NCBI GenBank assembly: GCA_016719945.1
Contig: JADJYE010000001.1
Span: forward strand, 744,001-808,000
Direction: 5' to 3'
DNA: 64,000 nucleotides
DNA from: Polyangiaceae bacterium
GTDB taxonomy: Bacteria; Myxococcota_A; Polyangia; Polyangiales; Polyangiaceae
A program made the position numbers and the translations under genes. The notes beneath the pieces were generated by a model. It searched no databases, had not been told where the DNA came from, and saw only the letters and a program-made list of their open reading frames with translations. Numbering within the stretch: the first letter of the stretch is position 1; every line of letters starts with the position of its first letter. Below, piece after piece: positions 17,944-27,379 of the stretch.

Positions 17944-19779
17944 TCAAGGGTCGACGGGGACCCCGACGCGTGACCAACGGCCGGGCTCCGTCGTGACGAC
18001 GGCGTCGTGCCGCTCCCCGCCGGCGCGCTCGATCGACAGCGCGGTCCCTGCGGGCGAGTCGGTCACCAGAACGAGGCGGGTCCCCTCTGCGTAGGCCCCT
18101 TCGGGCACGACGAAGCTGAGCGCTTGCCCCTCCGCGAGCAGCCGCTGGGCGTCGTACCGCCGCGCGCCCCGCTCGTCGAGCAGCGCCGTCGCGCTGACGT
18201 AGCCCGCTCGCGGGCCCGGGATCTCGACCTGAAAGCGCCTCTCATCCAGCAGATCCGCGACGTCGAGGCGGAAGCGGGAGCCCGCCTCCAGCGCCGCGCG
18301 ATCTTCGAGCAGGGACCAGTCTGCGCGGTAGACGACCTTCTCGGGGTCGGCGCAGATCACGTTGTCTTCGATGCGGACCGACAGCTCACGACGACCGAAG
18401 TGCTCGCCGAGCCCGGGCCACCACCCGTCGTAGATGGCGAGCACGTCGGGACGCTCCTCCGGGGACAAGCGCTCGACCAGCTCGACGACGGCGCCGACTC
18501 CCTCGACGCTGGCGCGCGCGAACGGCAGCCCGCGGTAGCCGCCCAGGCCGAGCCCGTCCAGCGCAGGGAGCCCCGAGACATACGGGATCGCGCCCGCATC
18601 GCCCACGAAGACGCGACGCGCCGGGGGGTCGAGCGCTGCGAGGCGCAGACCGACCTCGACCTGCTGCTCTCGGATGTTTCGAGCCGAGAGCACGTAGTGC
18701 CGCCTCTGGATCGGCAGCTCCCTCGCGGCCGAGCCCATCGACACGGCGGCGAGCCCGAAGGCGATGACGCGCGCCGGCCCACCCCTCTGAGCCGCCGCAT
18801 AGAGGCCGAGCGCCGCAGCGACGAGCAGCATGAGCAGCGTCGGCGCCACGTAGCGAAGGTTCTGGAACGGCGCGGTCTTGTTGAGGGTGACGACGAAGAA
18901 CGCGCCCAGCGCGCCCGCGAGCAGCGCGACCCCGAGCCGGCGAGTGCGGCGCGACAGCACCGAGCCCACCGCCAGCAGAACGAGAGCCCGCACCCCCCAG
19001 GCCCCCCCGAGCGCGATCTCCACGCCGGCCGTGTAGAGCCTGAGCGCGTTGGTGGTGACGAGGACCGCGACGTCGGAGGGCGCCGCGTGCGGATCGTGCG
19101 TGATCCCTTTGCGTAGGGCCCCGTTCGCCGCGACCTCACCGGTGAACACCAGGTTCAACGCGGAAAGCGCGGCCAGCGCGAGCAGCGGCGGCAAGAGCGC
19201 GCGGGCGAGCGAGGCTGCGAGCGGGCGCGATCCCGCGGCGTGCCCGATGGCGACGCCCAGCGCGGCCGCCAGGGGCGCGCACTCGGGCCGTCCGAGCGCC
19301 AGCGCCGCGAGCCAGACCCCCGCCCCGAGCTGCGCGCGGTCGCGGACGTGAGGCGGCGCCTGTGCCGCGGCGTCGACGGCGTGGACCGCGCGGCCGAGCA
19401 GCGCGGCGACGAACGCGACCTCCATCCCGCTGACGAGGGTCCAGTCGAGCAGCGGCACCGAGAGCGGCAGCGCCGCCATCGCCGCTGCGACCCAGACCTT
19501 GGGGCCCGCGATGCGGCACAGGGAGCGCGCGAGGTCGAACAGCGACGCGAGGGCGATGGCCCCCGCGAACCACCCGAGCAGGGCTCCGCGGGCCCCGGCG
19601 AGGTACCCGACCGAGAGCACCAGCGCGTAGAGCGGGCTGGTCGCCCCCGAGGAGTAGCCGGTGTCCTCGGTCCAGCACAGGACACACCCGCGCGCGGTCG
19701 CGCGCGCGAAATCGAAGTAGATGTAGACGTCGTCGAGCGGCGCAGGAAATAGTGGCCAGGTCGCGCGCGCGGCCGGCAC
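17944..19779 (-). CDS. Polytopic membrane protein, GT-C-type glycosyltransferase-like
   Basis: 611 residues as read from GTG 19779. There are about nine or ten hydrophobic helices in the first 370 residues. The first loop carries an Asp pair (PLDDVYIYFDFAR), as in GT-C glycosyltransferases that use lipid-linked sugars. A soluble C-terminal domain of about 240 residues follows. Two oddities: coding-like sequence before the GTG in the same frame would supply a first helix (LLLFCGVLVAAVCALFWV) but has no ATG, GTG or TTG, so the true start may be lost. Past the stop, one frame over, a 27-residue tail (LIAGERVRVVATRGALRLGS) runs to a TGA at 17864, so the end may also be frameshifted. Function is inferred from topology only. 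Confidence 0.6.
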   Translation of the reverse strand: MPAARATWPLFPAPLDDVYIYFDFARATARGCVLCWTEDTGYSSGATSPLYALVLSVGYLAGARGALLGWFAGAIALASLFDLARSLCRIAGPKVWVAAAMAALPLSVPLLDWTLVSGMEVAFVAALLGRAVHAVDAAAQAPPHVRDRAQLGAGVWLAALALGRPECAPLAAALGVAIGHAAGSRPLAASLARALLPPLLALAALSALNLVFTGEVAANGALRKGITHDPHAAPSDVAVLVTTNALRLYTAGVEIALGGAWGVRALVLLAVGSVLSRRTRRLGVALLAGALGAFFVVTLNKTAPFQNLRYVAPTLLMLLVAAALGLYAAAQRGGPARVIAFGLAAVSMGSAARELPIQRRHYVLSARNIREQQVEVGLRLAALDPPARRVFVGDAGAIPYVSGLPALDGLGLGGYRGLPFARASVEGVGAVVELVERLSPEERPDVLAIYDGWWPGLGEHFGRRELSVRIEDNVICADPEKVVYRADWSLLEDRAALEAGSRFRLDVADLLDERRFQVEIPGPRAGYVSATALLDERGARRYDAQRLLAEGQALSFVVPEGAYAEGTRLVLVTDSPAGTALSIERAGGERHDAVVTTEPGRWSRVGVPVDP

Positions 19780-19870
19780 CCAGAACAGGGCGCAGACCGC
19801 GGCGACCAGGACCCCACAGAAGAGCAGAAGGCCGCGTCGACTCGTGGCCCTGTCCTAGAATGCCGACCCC

Positions 19871-20426
19871 ATGTTCCGCAAGACCTCGAGCGCGACCGAC
19901 CCCCGAGACGCCAAGCACTGGGACGATGTCGATGAGGCCTCCGAGCTACTCGGGGAGCGCCGCTTCCAAGAGGCGCTCAACGAGCTGAAGGCCGTCATCC
20001 AGCGGGACGCCAACAACCCCTACGCGTACAACCTCCTCGGCACGGCGCTGTGGGAGCTGTCGCAGCTCGAGCCCGCTCGTGACGCGTTCAGGGCGGCGGT
20101 CTTGTTGAGCCCCCATTTCCTCGGCGCGCGCCTCGGCCTCTCGCACACCCTGCGCAAGCTCGGTGACCTGCGCGGCGCCGAGCAGCAAGCCCGCGTCGCG
20201 GTGACGCGCTTCCCCGACGACGGTGAGGCCTACCACGCCCTCGGGCTCACCCTCGCCGCCATGGGCGAGCGCCACGAGGCGATCGAGTGCCTCGAGCGTT
20301 TCCTCGATTCGAAGCCGGAGATCGAGTCCGCCCAGGAGACGCGCCAGATCATCGAGGCTGCTCAAGGAGGGCGACCCCGACGACCCCCTCGACGTCGACG
20401 ACGACGATGACGACGACGAGCGCTGA
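19871..20426 (+). CDS. Tetratricopeptide-repeat protein with acidic tail, probably frameshifted at the end
   Basis: About 184 residues if one extra G near 20357 is removed. Three to four TPR units are visible (FQEALNELKAVIQRDANNPYA; LGTALWELSQLEPARDAFRAA; LRGAEQQARVAVTRFPDDGEA; EAIECLERFLDSKPE). Without repair the protein ends in a poly-Arg tail at 20410. With repair it ends in a plausible acidic tail (LLKEGDPDDPLDVDDDD) stopping at 20426. The acidic version fits the protein better. TPRs mediate protein contacts, and no enzymatic domain is present. It is divergent from the membrane protein and 100 bases before a Ser/Thr kinase. Confidence 0.75.
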
Positions 20427-20527
20427 GGTCGGCACGGGGTGGCTTCCGTGGGTCGGGTAGGCGCTGCTCGGTCGACCCCCGCGCGGCGCCGTTGTAAGCT
20501 GGCGTGAGCTTTGTTCGACGCAACGCC

Positions 20528-22044
20528 ATGAGTAGCCTGCTCACACCGGGGGCCGTGTTCGGGGGTCGATACGAGATCGTCCGGATGCTCAGCCACGGCG
20601 GCATGGGGGCGGTCTACGAGGTGATCCACCGCGACACGGCCCGTCGTCGCGCCCTCAAGGTGATGCTCCCGACGCTGCTGGGCGACGACTCGATGCGCGC
20701 GCGCTTCCTCCTCGAGGCGCGCGTGACGGCCGAGGTCGCCAGCGAGAACCTGGTCGAGACGTTCGACGCCGGCATCGACGCCGCCACCGATCAGCCGTTT
20801 CTGGTGATGGAGCTGCTCAAGGGCAGCGATCTCGAGTCGTGGGTCCAGCGCGGCCCGGTGCCCTGGCAGGAGGTCGGTCGTCACGCTCCTCTCGCAGGTC
20901 GCGCGAGGCCTCGACAGAACTCACGCGGCTGGGATCGTGCACCGCGATCTCAAGCCCGAGAACCTGTTCGTCACGACCCGCGAGGACGGCGCGCCGCTCG
21001 TCAAGATCCTCGATTTTGGCATCGCGAAGGTGGTGAACGAGTCGGCCCAGAAGAGCACCCGCTCGCTCGGCACGCCGCTGTACATGGCCCCCGAGATGCT
21101 CGGCCGCCGCACCACCACCCTGTCGGGTGCAGTCGACCGCTACGCCCTCGGCCACATCGCGTACACGCTGCTGACGGGCGAGGCGTATTTCGAGACCGAG
21201 AGCCGCGAGCTCGAGTCGGTCCTGGCGCTCTTGCCGCTCGTCGCCGCCGGCGTCGAGGAGCTACCGAGCGCGAGGGCGAGGCGGCTGTGCGTCACGCTTG
21301 GCCCTGGCTTCGACGCCTGGTTCCTGCGCGCCACGAGCGTGGCAGCGAGCGCCCGGTTCGCGACCGCCAAGGAGCAGATCGAGACGCTGAGCGAGGTCCT
21401 CGAGCGCGAGCCTCCCGTCGTGGGGCACAAAGCGCGCGTCGCGCTCGCGAGGACCGCCCCCCCCGGAGGCCGTGACGCTCGAGGCCGCTAGCGCGAGCGC
21501 GCTCCTGGGCGAGCCCGATCGAGGCGCGACGACCGGCGACGGCGAGCGGCCGCCGGGCGAAGAGGTCGGGGCGGCGTCGGCGCCGACGCTCGTCGCCGGT
21601 CCGGGCGGTGCCCCACACACCAAGGACTTCACCGTCGCCGTGGACTCGCCGCCGAGGCTCCGCCCCTCGCGGCGTCCCCTCGTCCTCGGCGGCGTCGGCG
21701 TCGCGCTCGTCTCGCTGATCGGGGTCACCGCCTGGCTGCGGAGCTCGGGGCCTTCGCCCCCCGAGGCCACCGCGAGCTCGACGCGCGAGACCGCGTCGAG
21801 CAGTGCTTCCGGGGGCGCCGTCTCGCCCGCGGTCAGCCTGCCCCGCGCCACCTCCACGACCGTGGTCAGCCCGGTAACGAGCCAAGCCCCGGCGCCCGAC
21901 GGCCCGGCCGGAGCGACCGTGGCGATGTCGAGCCCGCTCGCGCCGAGCGCGTCGTCCGCGAAGGCGCGCGCCTCCGCTATGGTGCCTCGAAAGACAGGCC
22001 CTGGGCCCTCGGAGTGCGACCTCGACCCGTCACGTTGCCGCTAA
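20528..22044 (+). CDS. Transmembrane Ser/Thr protein kinase, two frameshifts
   Basis: About 504 residues after removing one extra G near 20877 and one extra C in the C8 run near 21462. Kinase motifs: LSHGGMGAVY loop, ALKV lysine at residue 44, then in the second frame IVHRDLKPENLF, LVKILDFGIAK and STRSLGTPLYMAPEM. The third frame holds a linker and a transmembrane helix (VLGGVGVALVSLIGVTAW), then a Ser/Ala/Pro outer tail ending ECDLDPSRCR with two Cys. Same architecture as the kinase at 16343. A PEGA-type protein starts 2 bases after its stop and is likely co-transcribed, a pairing often seen in myxobacteria. Confidence 0.85.
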
Positions 22045-22045
22045 C

Positions 22046-23088
22046 ATGGCTCCGGCATACCCTTCGAGCTCGATGGCACCCGGCAAGGTCGCGTTCGCGG
22101 TGCTCGTCGCGCTCCTCACTCGCACCGCCACGGCGCGCGCAGGGGATCCCGCCGCCGCTGATGCCCTCTTCAGGAGGCGCTCGCGCTGCTCGACGCGGGG
22201 AAGTCGGCCGAGGCGTGCCCGAAGTTCAAGGCCAGCTTCGACTTTGATCCTTCGGTCTCCACGCTGATCAACCTGGCGCGATGCAGCGAGCACGACGGGA
22301 AGCTGGCGACGGCGTGGGGACAGCTCGCCGAGGCGCAGCGGCTCAACCTCGACGCCCCCGCGGGCCCGCGGAGGAGCCAGCTCGAGGCTCACATCAAGAA
22401 GCTCTCGGACGCCCTGTCGACTCGCCTGCCCCGCGTGCGCCTCGTCCTCGCCGGAGCCGCTCCTCAAGCGGAGGTAGCGATGGCGCGCGACGGCGTCGCC
22501 CTGCCCGCGAGCGCGCTCGGGCAGGCCTTGCCGTTGGACCCAGGTGAGCACGTCGTCTCGGTGGCAGCGCCTGGGTACGTGACCGCCGAGACGCGGTTCA
22601 CGATCACAGAGGGGCAGTCCCTCGACGTGACGCTCGAGCTCAAGCAGGCGACGAGCGAGGTCGGTCCCCGCCCGATGCCTCCTCCCGAGGTGCAGCCTGT
22701 CCCGGAGCCGCCCCGCCCAATGGTCGAGGCCGGGCCCTCCGGGCAGTCGATCGCTGGCATCGCGGTCATCGGGGTCGGCGGCGCATCGCTCGTCATCGGC
22801 GGGGTCCTGGGTGGGCTGGCTGGCGCGAAGGCCTCGGAGATCTCCGCTGGCTGCGAGCAACAGGGCTACACGTGCCCGACCGCTGAAGAGACCGCGCTCG
22901 CGAACGAGGCGAGCGACTCGGGAGGCGCGTTCTTGACCGGGAGCATCGTCTCTCTCTCCGCCGGAGCCGCCTTGGTCGCGACCGGCGTGATCGTGTGGGC
23001 GACGTCCCCGAAGCACGCCACCGCGACCGCCTTCTCGCCGTGGGTCGGTACACGACGAGCCGGTGGTGGGGTGTTGCTGCGATGGTGA
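22046..23088 (+). CDS. Exported PEGA-like domain protein with TPR-like start, frameshifted
   Basis: About 347 residues from 22046, or 338 from the ATG at 22073, which gives the better signal peptide (VAFAVLVALLTRTATARA). A missing C near 22173 breaks the frame; the restored text reads LF-QEALALLDAGKSAEACPKF. A helical TPR-like segment follows (STLINLARCSEHDGKLATAWG), then a PEGA-like beta unit (PLDPGEHVVSVAAPGYVTAE). A Pro linker and two C-terminal hydrophobic segments (SIAGIAVIGVGGASLVIGG; TGSIVSLSAGAALVATGVIV) complete it. Proteins of this build are common beside myxobacterial kinases. The role is unknown. Confidence 0.75.
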
Positions 23089-24725
23089 TGAGGCTCGGCG
23101 CCGCCGCGGTCCTCGTCGGAGGCGTCGGCTGCAGCTTGTTCGGCGACTACACGACGGCTCCCTCGAGCGGCGGCGGCGGCGCCGGCGGAAACGGCGGCGG
23201 CGGCGCCGGCCTGGGTGGCTCGTTGGCCGGTGGCGGTTTCGGTGGCGCGACCGGCGGGGGCGGCGGGCTCGACTGCCCCACCGAATGCGATCCCTGCGAA
23301 GCGGACGAGGACTGCTGGACGCTCGAGCCCGAGACCGAGTCCGGCAACGCGCTGTGCGGCGAGCCAGCAGATCTAGACGACGTCACGTTCGTTGCCGTCG
23401 CCCCCGATGTCCTCACTCGGGTCCACGATCTCACGTCGTATTACGACGCCGCCCGATCGGAGACGTTCGTCCTCGCTACAGGCAAGAGCGTCGTCATCGG
23501 GCCTTCTGGGCCCGCCGAAACGGCGTTCGTCGGCTCGAGCGGAGGCAGCTCCTCGCTCGGGCTCGCGCCTCCCACGTTCGAGTGGGCGTTGGCCGCCGAG
23601 ACCGTCGCAGTGGGTGAGCTCGTGCTCGTCGACCCGACGACCCCGCCCTCGCTCTACGCGCTGGGAGGTCGCAAAGGCCAACCGCAGGGCTTCACCGCGA
23701 GCTCGCCAGGAACGACGGCGTTCGCCGCCACCTTCGCGCTGCCGATCGCCGCTGCGTCCGTCCCGACGATCGTCGCAGAGCCGATCGTGGGCTCGTCGCG
23801 CGCGCTCGCGGCGACGCTGACCACGCCTGGGCCCGGCACCGAGCGCAGGCTGAGCGCGCTCGTGATGCAGACCGCCAGCTGGGACACGGGCGATCCTCTC
23901 ACGCACCCCGAGCTCGCCGTGCTGGCGCTGCCGTACGCGAGCGACGGTTCGTTCGACGTCGAGGCGCTCGCCTCGTGCGACGCGCTCGAGCCTGAGGAGG
24001 TGGTGCAGCTCGGAGACCCCAACCGCGCCGGTGCCGCGTCGTTCCTGGGCCCCGACGCCTACTTCGCCGTGTCGGGGTGCGGTGAAGCGAGGCTGTTCCG
24101 GGTCCCGCCGAGCGGCCCGGTGTCGAGCCTCCCGTTCGCTGGCTCGGTCGACCTCGCGGGGGTCGAGGCCGCCGGGCCCCGGCTCGTCGTCGCCGGCACC
24201 TTCTCCGGCACGCTGTCGGTCTCGGGCGAGACGCTCACGTCGGTCGGCCAGCGCGACGTCTTCATCGCCGTGCTCGACGAGGACCTCGCGCTCGAGCGGC
24301 TGGAGCAGCTCGGCGGCATGGGAGACATGGACGTCCTCGCCATGACCGTGTCATCGACCGAACAGGACCAGCACGCGGTGTACCTGGGCGGGTGGTTCAC
24401 GGGAGACGCGTATTGGGGCTGCTTCGGGGGGTTCTTCGAAGGCTCGAACCAGCGCGCCTTCGTCGCGAAGGTGTCGCTCGGCCTGATCACCGCGAACGAG
24501 CCGATGGTCCCGCTCTACTTCAAGCCGTTCGGTTCGACGGGGGACTCGAAGATCACCGCGCTGCACAAGGGCGCGGGCCAGCTGTGGCTCGCGGGGATCC
24601 TGGGCGACGACGCGACGATCGACCTCACTCCGAGCGACGAGCGCACCGGCACGCTGAGCGCCCCGACCGACGGCGCGACCTTCCTGGCTCCGCTCCAGGA
24701 CGACACCATCACCACCTCGCCCTGA
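23082..24725 (+). CDS. Large surface lipoprotein with Gly-rich linker
   Basis: 547 residues from ATG 23082, which overlaps the stop of the previous gene. Lipobox VGGVGC near residue 16. A Gly/Ala-rich spacer of about 40 residues follows, then a Cys cluster (CPTECDPCEADEDCW). The large C-terminal part is rich in beta strands with repeating blade-like units (VVAGTFSGTLSVSGETLTSVGQRDVFIA; VYLGGWFTGDAYWG; LWLAGILGDDATIDL), resembling SBBP-like or propeller repeats of myxobacterial lipoproteins. No catalytic motif is visible. It probably sits on the outer membrane surface. A weak hairpin (GCTGC-N4-GCAGC, 24726-24739) follows its stop. Confidence 0.75.
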   Translation: MVMRLGAAAVLVGGVGCSLFGDYTTAPSSGGGGAGGNGGGGAGLGGSLAGGGFGGATGGGGGLDCPTECDPCEADEDCWTLEPETESGNALCGEPADLDDVTFVAVAPDVLTRVHDLTSYYDAARSETFVLATGKSVVIGPSGPAETAFVGSSGGSSSLGLAPPTFEWALAAETVAVGELVLVDPTTPPSLYALGGRKGQPQGFTASSPGTTAFAATFALPIAAASVPTIVAEPIVGSSRALAATLTTPGPGTERRLSALVMQTASWDTGDPLTHPELAVLALPYASDGSFDVEALASCDALEPEEVVQLGDPNRAGAASFLGPDAYFAVSGCGEARLFRVPPSGPVSSLPFAGSVDLAGVEAAGPRLVVAGTFSGTLSVSGETLTSVGQRDVFIAVLDEDLALERLEQLGGMGDMDVLAMTVSSTEQDQHAVYLGGWFTGDAYWGCFGGFFEGSNQRAFVAKVSLGLITANEPMVPLYFKPFGSTGDSKITALHKGAGQLWLAGILGDDATIDLTPSDERTGTLSAPTDGATFLAPLQDDTITTSP

Positions 24726-24773
24726 GCTGCGCCCGCAGCCGGAGCGCGAGCTGCCGTACCGTGACGGAATATT

Positions 24774-24809
24774 GAAAACGACTTTCGATTCTTATTGAAA
24801 GTTACTTTC
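24774..24809 (+). promoter_or_regulatory. Twin palindromic operators and promoter of the iron-uptake-type operon
   Basis: Two palindromes 23 bases apart lie in an AT-rich island: GAAAACGACTTTC (24774-24786) and GAAAGTTACTTTC (24797-24809, a perfect 6-1-6). Both are preceded by TT and resemble a 7-1-7 Fur-type box (TGAAAGT-N-ACTTTCG against TGATAAT-N-ATTATCA). A -35-like TTGAAA (24795-24800) overlaps the second operator and TAGAAC (24818-24823) could be the -10, which would place the transcript start at the ATG. Repression by a Fur-family regulator is inference from site shape and downstream genes. Confidence 0.55.
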
Positions 24810-24830
24810 GTTATCGGTAGAACCCCACTC

Positions 24831-26120
24831 ATGCTTTCAATCGGACATCGAGCAGCCGTTGCGATCTGCGTCCTTGGCCTTGGCCTCTCGGCCTGCGGGG
24901 ACGACGCCGGCACCGGCGCGAGCGGGGCGGGCGGGGCGACGGGCGGTGGAGACGAAGGCGGCCAGGCCACGACCGGCGGGGGCGGCCAGGGCGGCTCGTC
25001 GACCCAGGGCGGCGGCGGGCAGGCAGAGGGTGGCTCGGGCGGCGTCAGCGCATGTGAAGCCGCGATCGCCGACGCCTACGACGGCGCGGCGTTCGCCACG
25101 AATGGCGCGGTGGAGCTCACGCTCCGCAGCCAGCTCGGGGCGCTCAACGGCGCGATGCGCGCCGCCGAGATGGACCTCGGCGTCACGCCCACCGCGGTCG
25201 AGCTGCAGGCGCTGTACGAGGCCGGCGACCCGAGCCTCCGCGACGTGACGAGCGCGTATTACGACGGCATCGTCCTCGAGCACTTCGAGCGGTTCGCCGC
25301 CGCCGCCGGCAACACCTGGACGCCAGCGGACCCTCCGGTCGGCGCGGGCGGCAAGTACGGCAGCTATATCTTCTCCGCCGAGGGCATCGACCTGCGCCAG
25401 GGCGTCGAGAAGGGCTCGTTCGAGGCGGCCTTCTTCAACCACGCGTGGTCTCTGCGGGAGCAGCCGTTCGATCTGGTGCAGCTCGACCGCCTGCTCGCCA
25501 GCTATGGCGCGCACCCCACGTTCCCCGGGGACAGCGAGACCACCGACCCGCTGGTGCAGCCGAACCCCGACCGCCTCGGCGCCCAATACGCCGAGCGTCG
25601 CAGCCCGAAGGATCCCGCAGACGCGTCGCAGCCGATGGACCCCGACGCGCCGGGCCCCTACTTCCGCGTCAAGGCAGCGTTCCTCGCCGCGCAGGCCGCG
25701 ATCGCCCTCGGCGCCGAGTGCGACGCCGAGCTCGAGTCCGCCATCGACTCCATCTACGTCGAGTGGGAGCGGGTGATGTTCGCGACCGTCGTCTACTACC
25801 TCAACGACGCGTACGTGAAGCTCACCGTCGATAACCCCACCCTCGACCAGCTCGCCGGTGGCCTCCACGGCTTCGGCGAGGTCGTGGGCTTCGTCCACGG
25901 CTGGAAGGGCCTGCCGGCGGACGCGCGAACGATCACCGACGCGGAGATCTACGAGCTGCTCGAGACGCTGGGGGCGCCCGCCGAGGGGGACGTGTTGGCC
26001 TACGAGCTGCTCACCAACTCCGCCACGGCCGCGCCGCGCTTGCTCGCCGGCATCGACCAGGTCGCGAGCGTCTACGGCTTCACCCCGCAGGAGCTCGAGT
26101 CGTTCGAGACCAACCATTGA
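24831..26120 (+). CDS. DUF4856/imelysin-associated lipoprotein of an iron-uptake-type operon
   Basis: 429 residues from ATG 24831. A TTG further upstream lies inside the operator and is rejected. Lipoprotein signal (VLGLGLSACGDD) and a Gly-rich linker, then a helical domain of about 350 residues. Segments such as RSQLGALNGAMRAAE, GIDLRQGVEKGSFEAAFFNHA and GGLHGFGEVVGFVHGWK match my memory of DUF4856-type proteins that travel with imelysins. It would be an outer-membrane or periplasmic lipoprotein possibly handling iron. The next gene starts within its stop codon, so translation is coupled. Specific ligand unknown. Confidence 0.65.
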   Translation: MLSIGHRAAVAICVLGLGLSACGDDAGTGASGAGGATGGGDEGGQATTGGGGQGGSSTQGGGGQAEGGSGGVSACEAAIADAYDGAAFATNGAVELTLRSQLGALNGAMRAAEMDLGVTPTAVELQALYEAGDPSLRDVTSAYYDGIVLEHFERFAAAAGNTWTPADPPVGAGGKYGSYIFSAEGIDLRQGVEKGSFEAAFFNHAWSLREQPFDLVQLDRLLASYGAHPTFPGDSETTDPLVQPNPDRLGAQYAERRSPKDPADASQPMDPDAPGPYFRVKAAFLAAQAAIALGAECDAELESAIDSIYVEWERVMFATVVYYLNDAYVKLTVDNPTLDQLAGGLHGFGEVVGFVHGWKGLPADARTITDAEIYELLETLGAPAEGDVLAYELLTNSATAAPRLLAGIDQVASVYGFTPQELESFETNH

Positions 26121-27379
26121 GCGCCTCGCGCGCTCTGTCGCGGCGAGCCTGCTCCGCCGCGCTCGTCGCCGCGTCGACGCTGGCCACCGCGTCGTGCGAT
26201 CGCGTGACCTATTACTCGATGACCGGCGGCCCGGAGCCGGACGACGGCGCGCCGACGTCGGGGCCCGGCGGCGGCGGTGGAGACGGCTCGGTCACGCGGC
26301 GGATGGTGCTCGAGAGCGTCGGCGTGTGCGCCTCCACGATGTACGCGGAGGCCGCCGCCGCGAGCGCCGCGCTCGCGAGCCTGACCGAGGCCCACGCGGG
26401 CAACCCCTCGGACGATTCGCTCGCGGCCGTTCGAGAGGGGTGGAAGGCCGCGATCGGCGCCTGGCAGCAGGTCGAAGTGTTGAAGCTCGGCCCCGCGGGC
26501 CCCGTGACGACACCGGGAGGCCAGGGCCTGCGGGACACCGTCTACTCGTGGCCGCTCGTGAGCCGCTGCCTCGTCGAGCAGACCTTGGTGTCGGAGGCGT
26601 ACGCAGATCCATCGTTCGCCGAGGACGCGCTGCTCAACGTGCGCGGGCTCGCGGCTGCCGAATACCTGCTCTTCTTCGAGCCGGCGGAGAACGCCTGCGG
26701 CGCCGCCGCGACCATCAACACCTCGGGCGCGTGGGCGGCACTGGCAGGCGCCGAGCTCGACGCACGAAAGCGCGGCTACGCCGCGGTCGTGTCGGCTGAT
26801 GTCGCCACCATCGTCCAGGGCATCGCGACGGCGTGGGCGCCTGAGGGTGGCGACCTCGCCGGCACGCTCACGGCCACGGGCGGGAGCGGCTCCCCCTTCA
26901 AGAGCGACCAAGCGGCGCTCAACGTGGTCAGCGACGGGCTCTTCTACATCGAGCGCGAGGTCAAGGACATGAAGCTCGGCCGCCCGCTCGGCAAGGTCGA
27001 CTGCGCGGAGGCCGCGTGCCCAGCGGCCGTCGAGTCCCAATACGCGCGCGTCGGGCGTGACCACGTGAAGAACAACCTGGTCGGGTTCAAGCGGGTCTTC
27101 GACGGCTGCGGCGAGGCCTCCGCCCGCGGGTTCGACGATCTGTTGCGCTCGCTCGGCTCGGCCGACGTCGCCAGCGACATGCTCTCGGGCCTGGACGGCG
27201 CCATCGCCGCGGCGGATGCGCTCGAGACGAGCGACCTGGTGACGAGCCTCGCGAGCGAGCGCGACAAGGTCGAGGCGCTGCACGCCGCGGTGAAGAAGGT
27301 GACCGATCTGCTGAAGACCGACTTCGTGACGATCCTCGATCTCGAGCCGCCGGTCATCGTCGAGGGCGACAATGACTGA
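26117..27379 (+). CDS. Imelysin-family iron-associated lipoprotein
   Basis: 420 residues from a TTG that overlaps the previous stop (TTGA). The TTG is needed to include the lipoprotein signal (AALVAASTLATASC). The mature part shows imelysin features: AVREGWKAAIGAWQQVE, the GLRDTVYSWPLVSRCLVEQ segment, RGLAAAEYLLF (the usual G-x2-A-x-EYLLF core) and C-terminal GFKRVFDG. Imelysin-type proteins (IrpA, ICMP, EfeO/EfeM C-domain) are outer-surface or periplasmic proteins tied to iron acquisition. With the TonB receptor two genes on and the operator upstream, an iron or iron-chelate role is likely. The metal ligands are not proven here. Confidence 0.8.
   Translation: MSASRALSRRACSAALVAASTLATASCDRVTYYSMTGGPEPDDGAPTSGPGGGGGDGSVTRRMVLESVGVCASTMYAEAAAASAALASLTEAHAGNPSDDSLAAVREGWKAAIGAWQQVEVLKLGPAGPVTTPGGQGLRDTVYSWPLVSRCLVEQTLVSEAYADPSFAEDALLNVRGLAAAEYLLFFEPAENACGAAATINTSGAWAALAGAELDARKRGYAAVVSADVATIVQGIATAWAPEGGDLAGTLTATGGSGSPFKSDQAALNVVSDGLFYIEREVKDMKLGRPLGKVDCAEAACPAAVESQYARVGRDHVKNNLVGFKRVFDGCGEASARGFDDLLRSLGSADVASDMLSGLDGAIAAADALETSDLVTSLASERDKVEALHAAVKKVTDLLKTDFVTILDLEPPVIVEGDND

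Noticed and set aside
24795..24830. TTG start at 24795 for the first gene of the iron-type operon
   Set aside because: It lies inside the palindromic operator. The ATG at 24831 directly precedes the lipoprotein signal.
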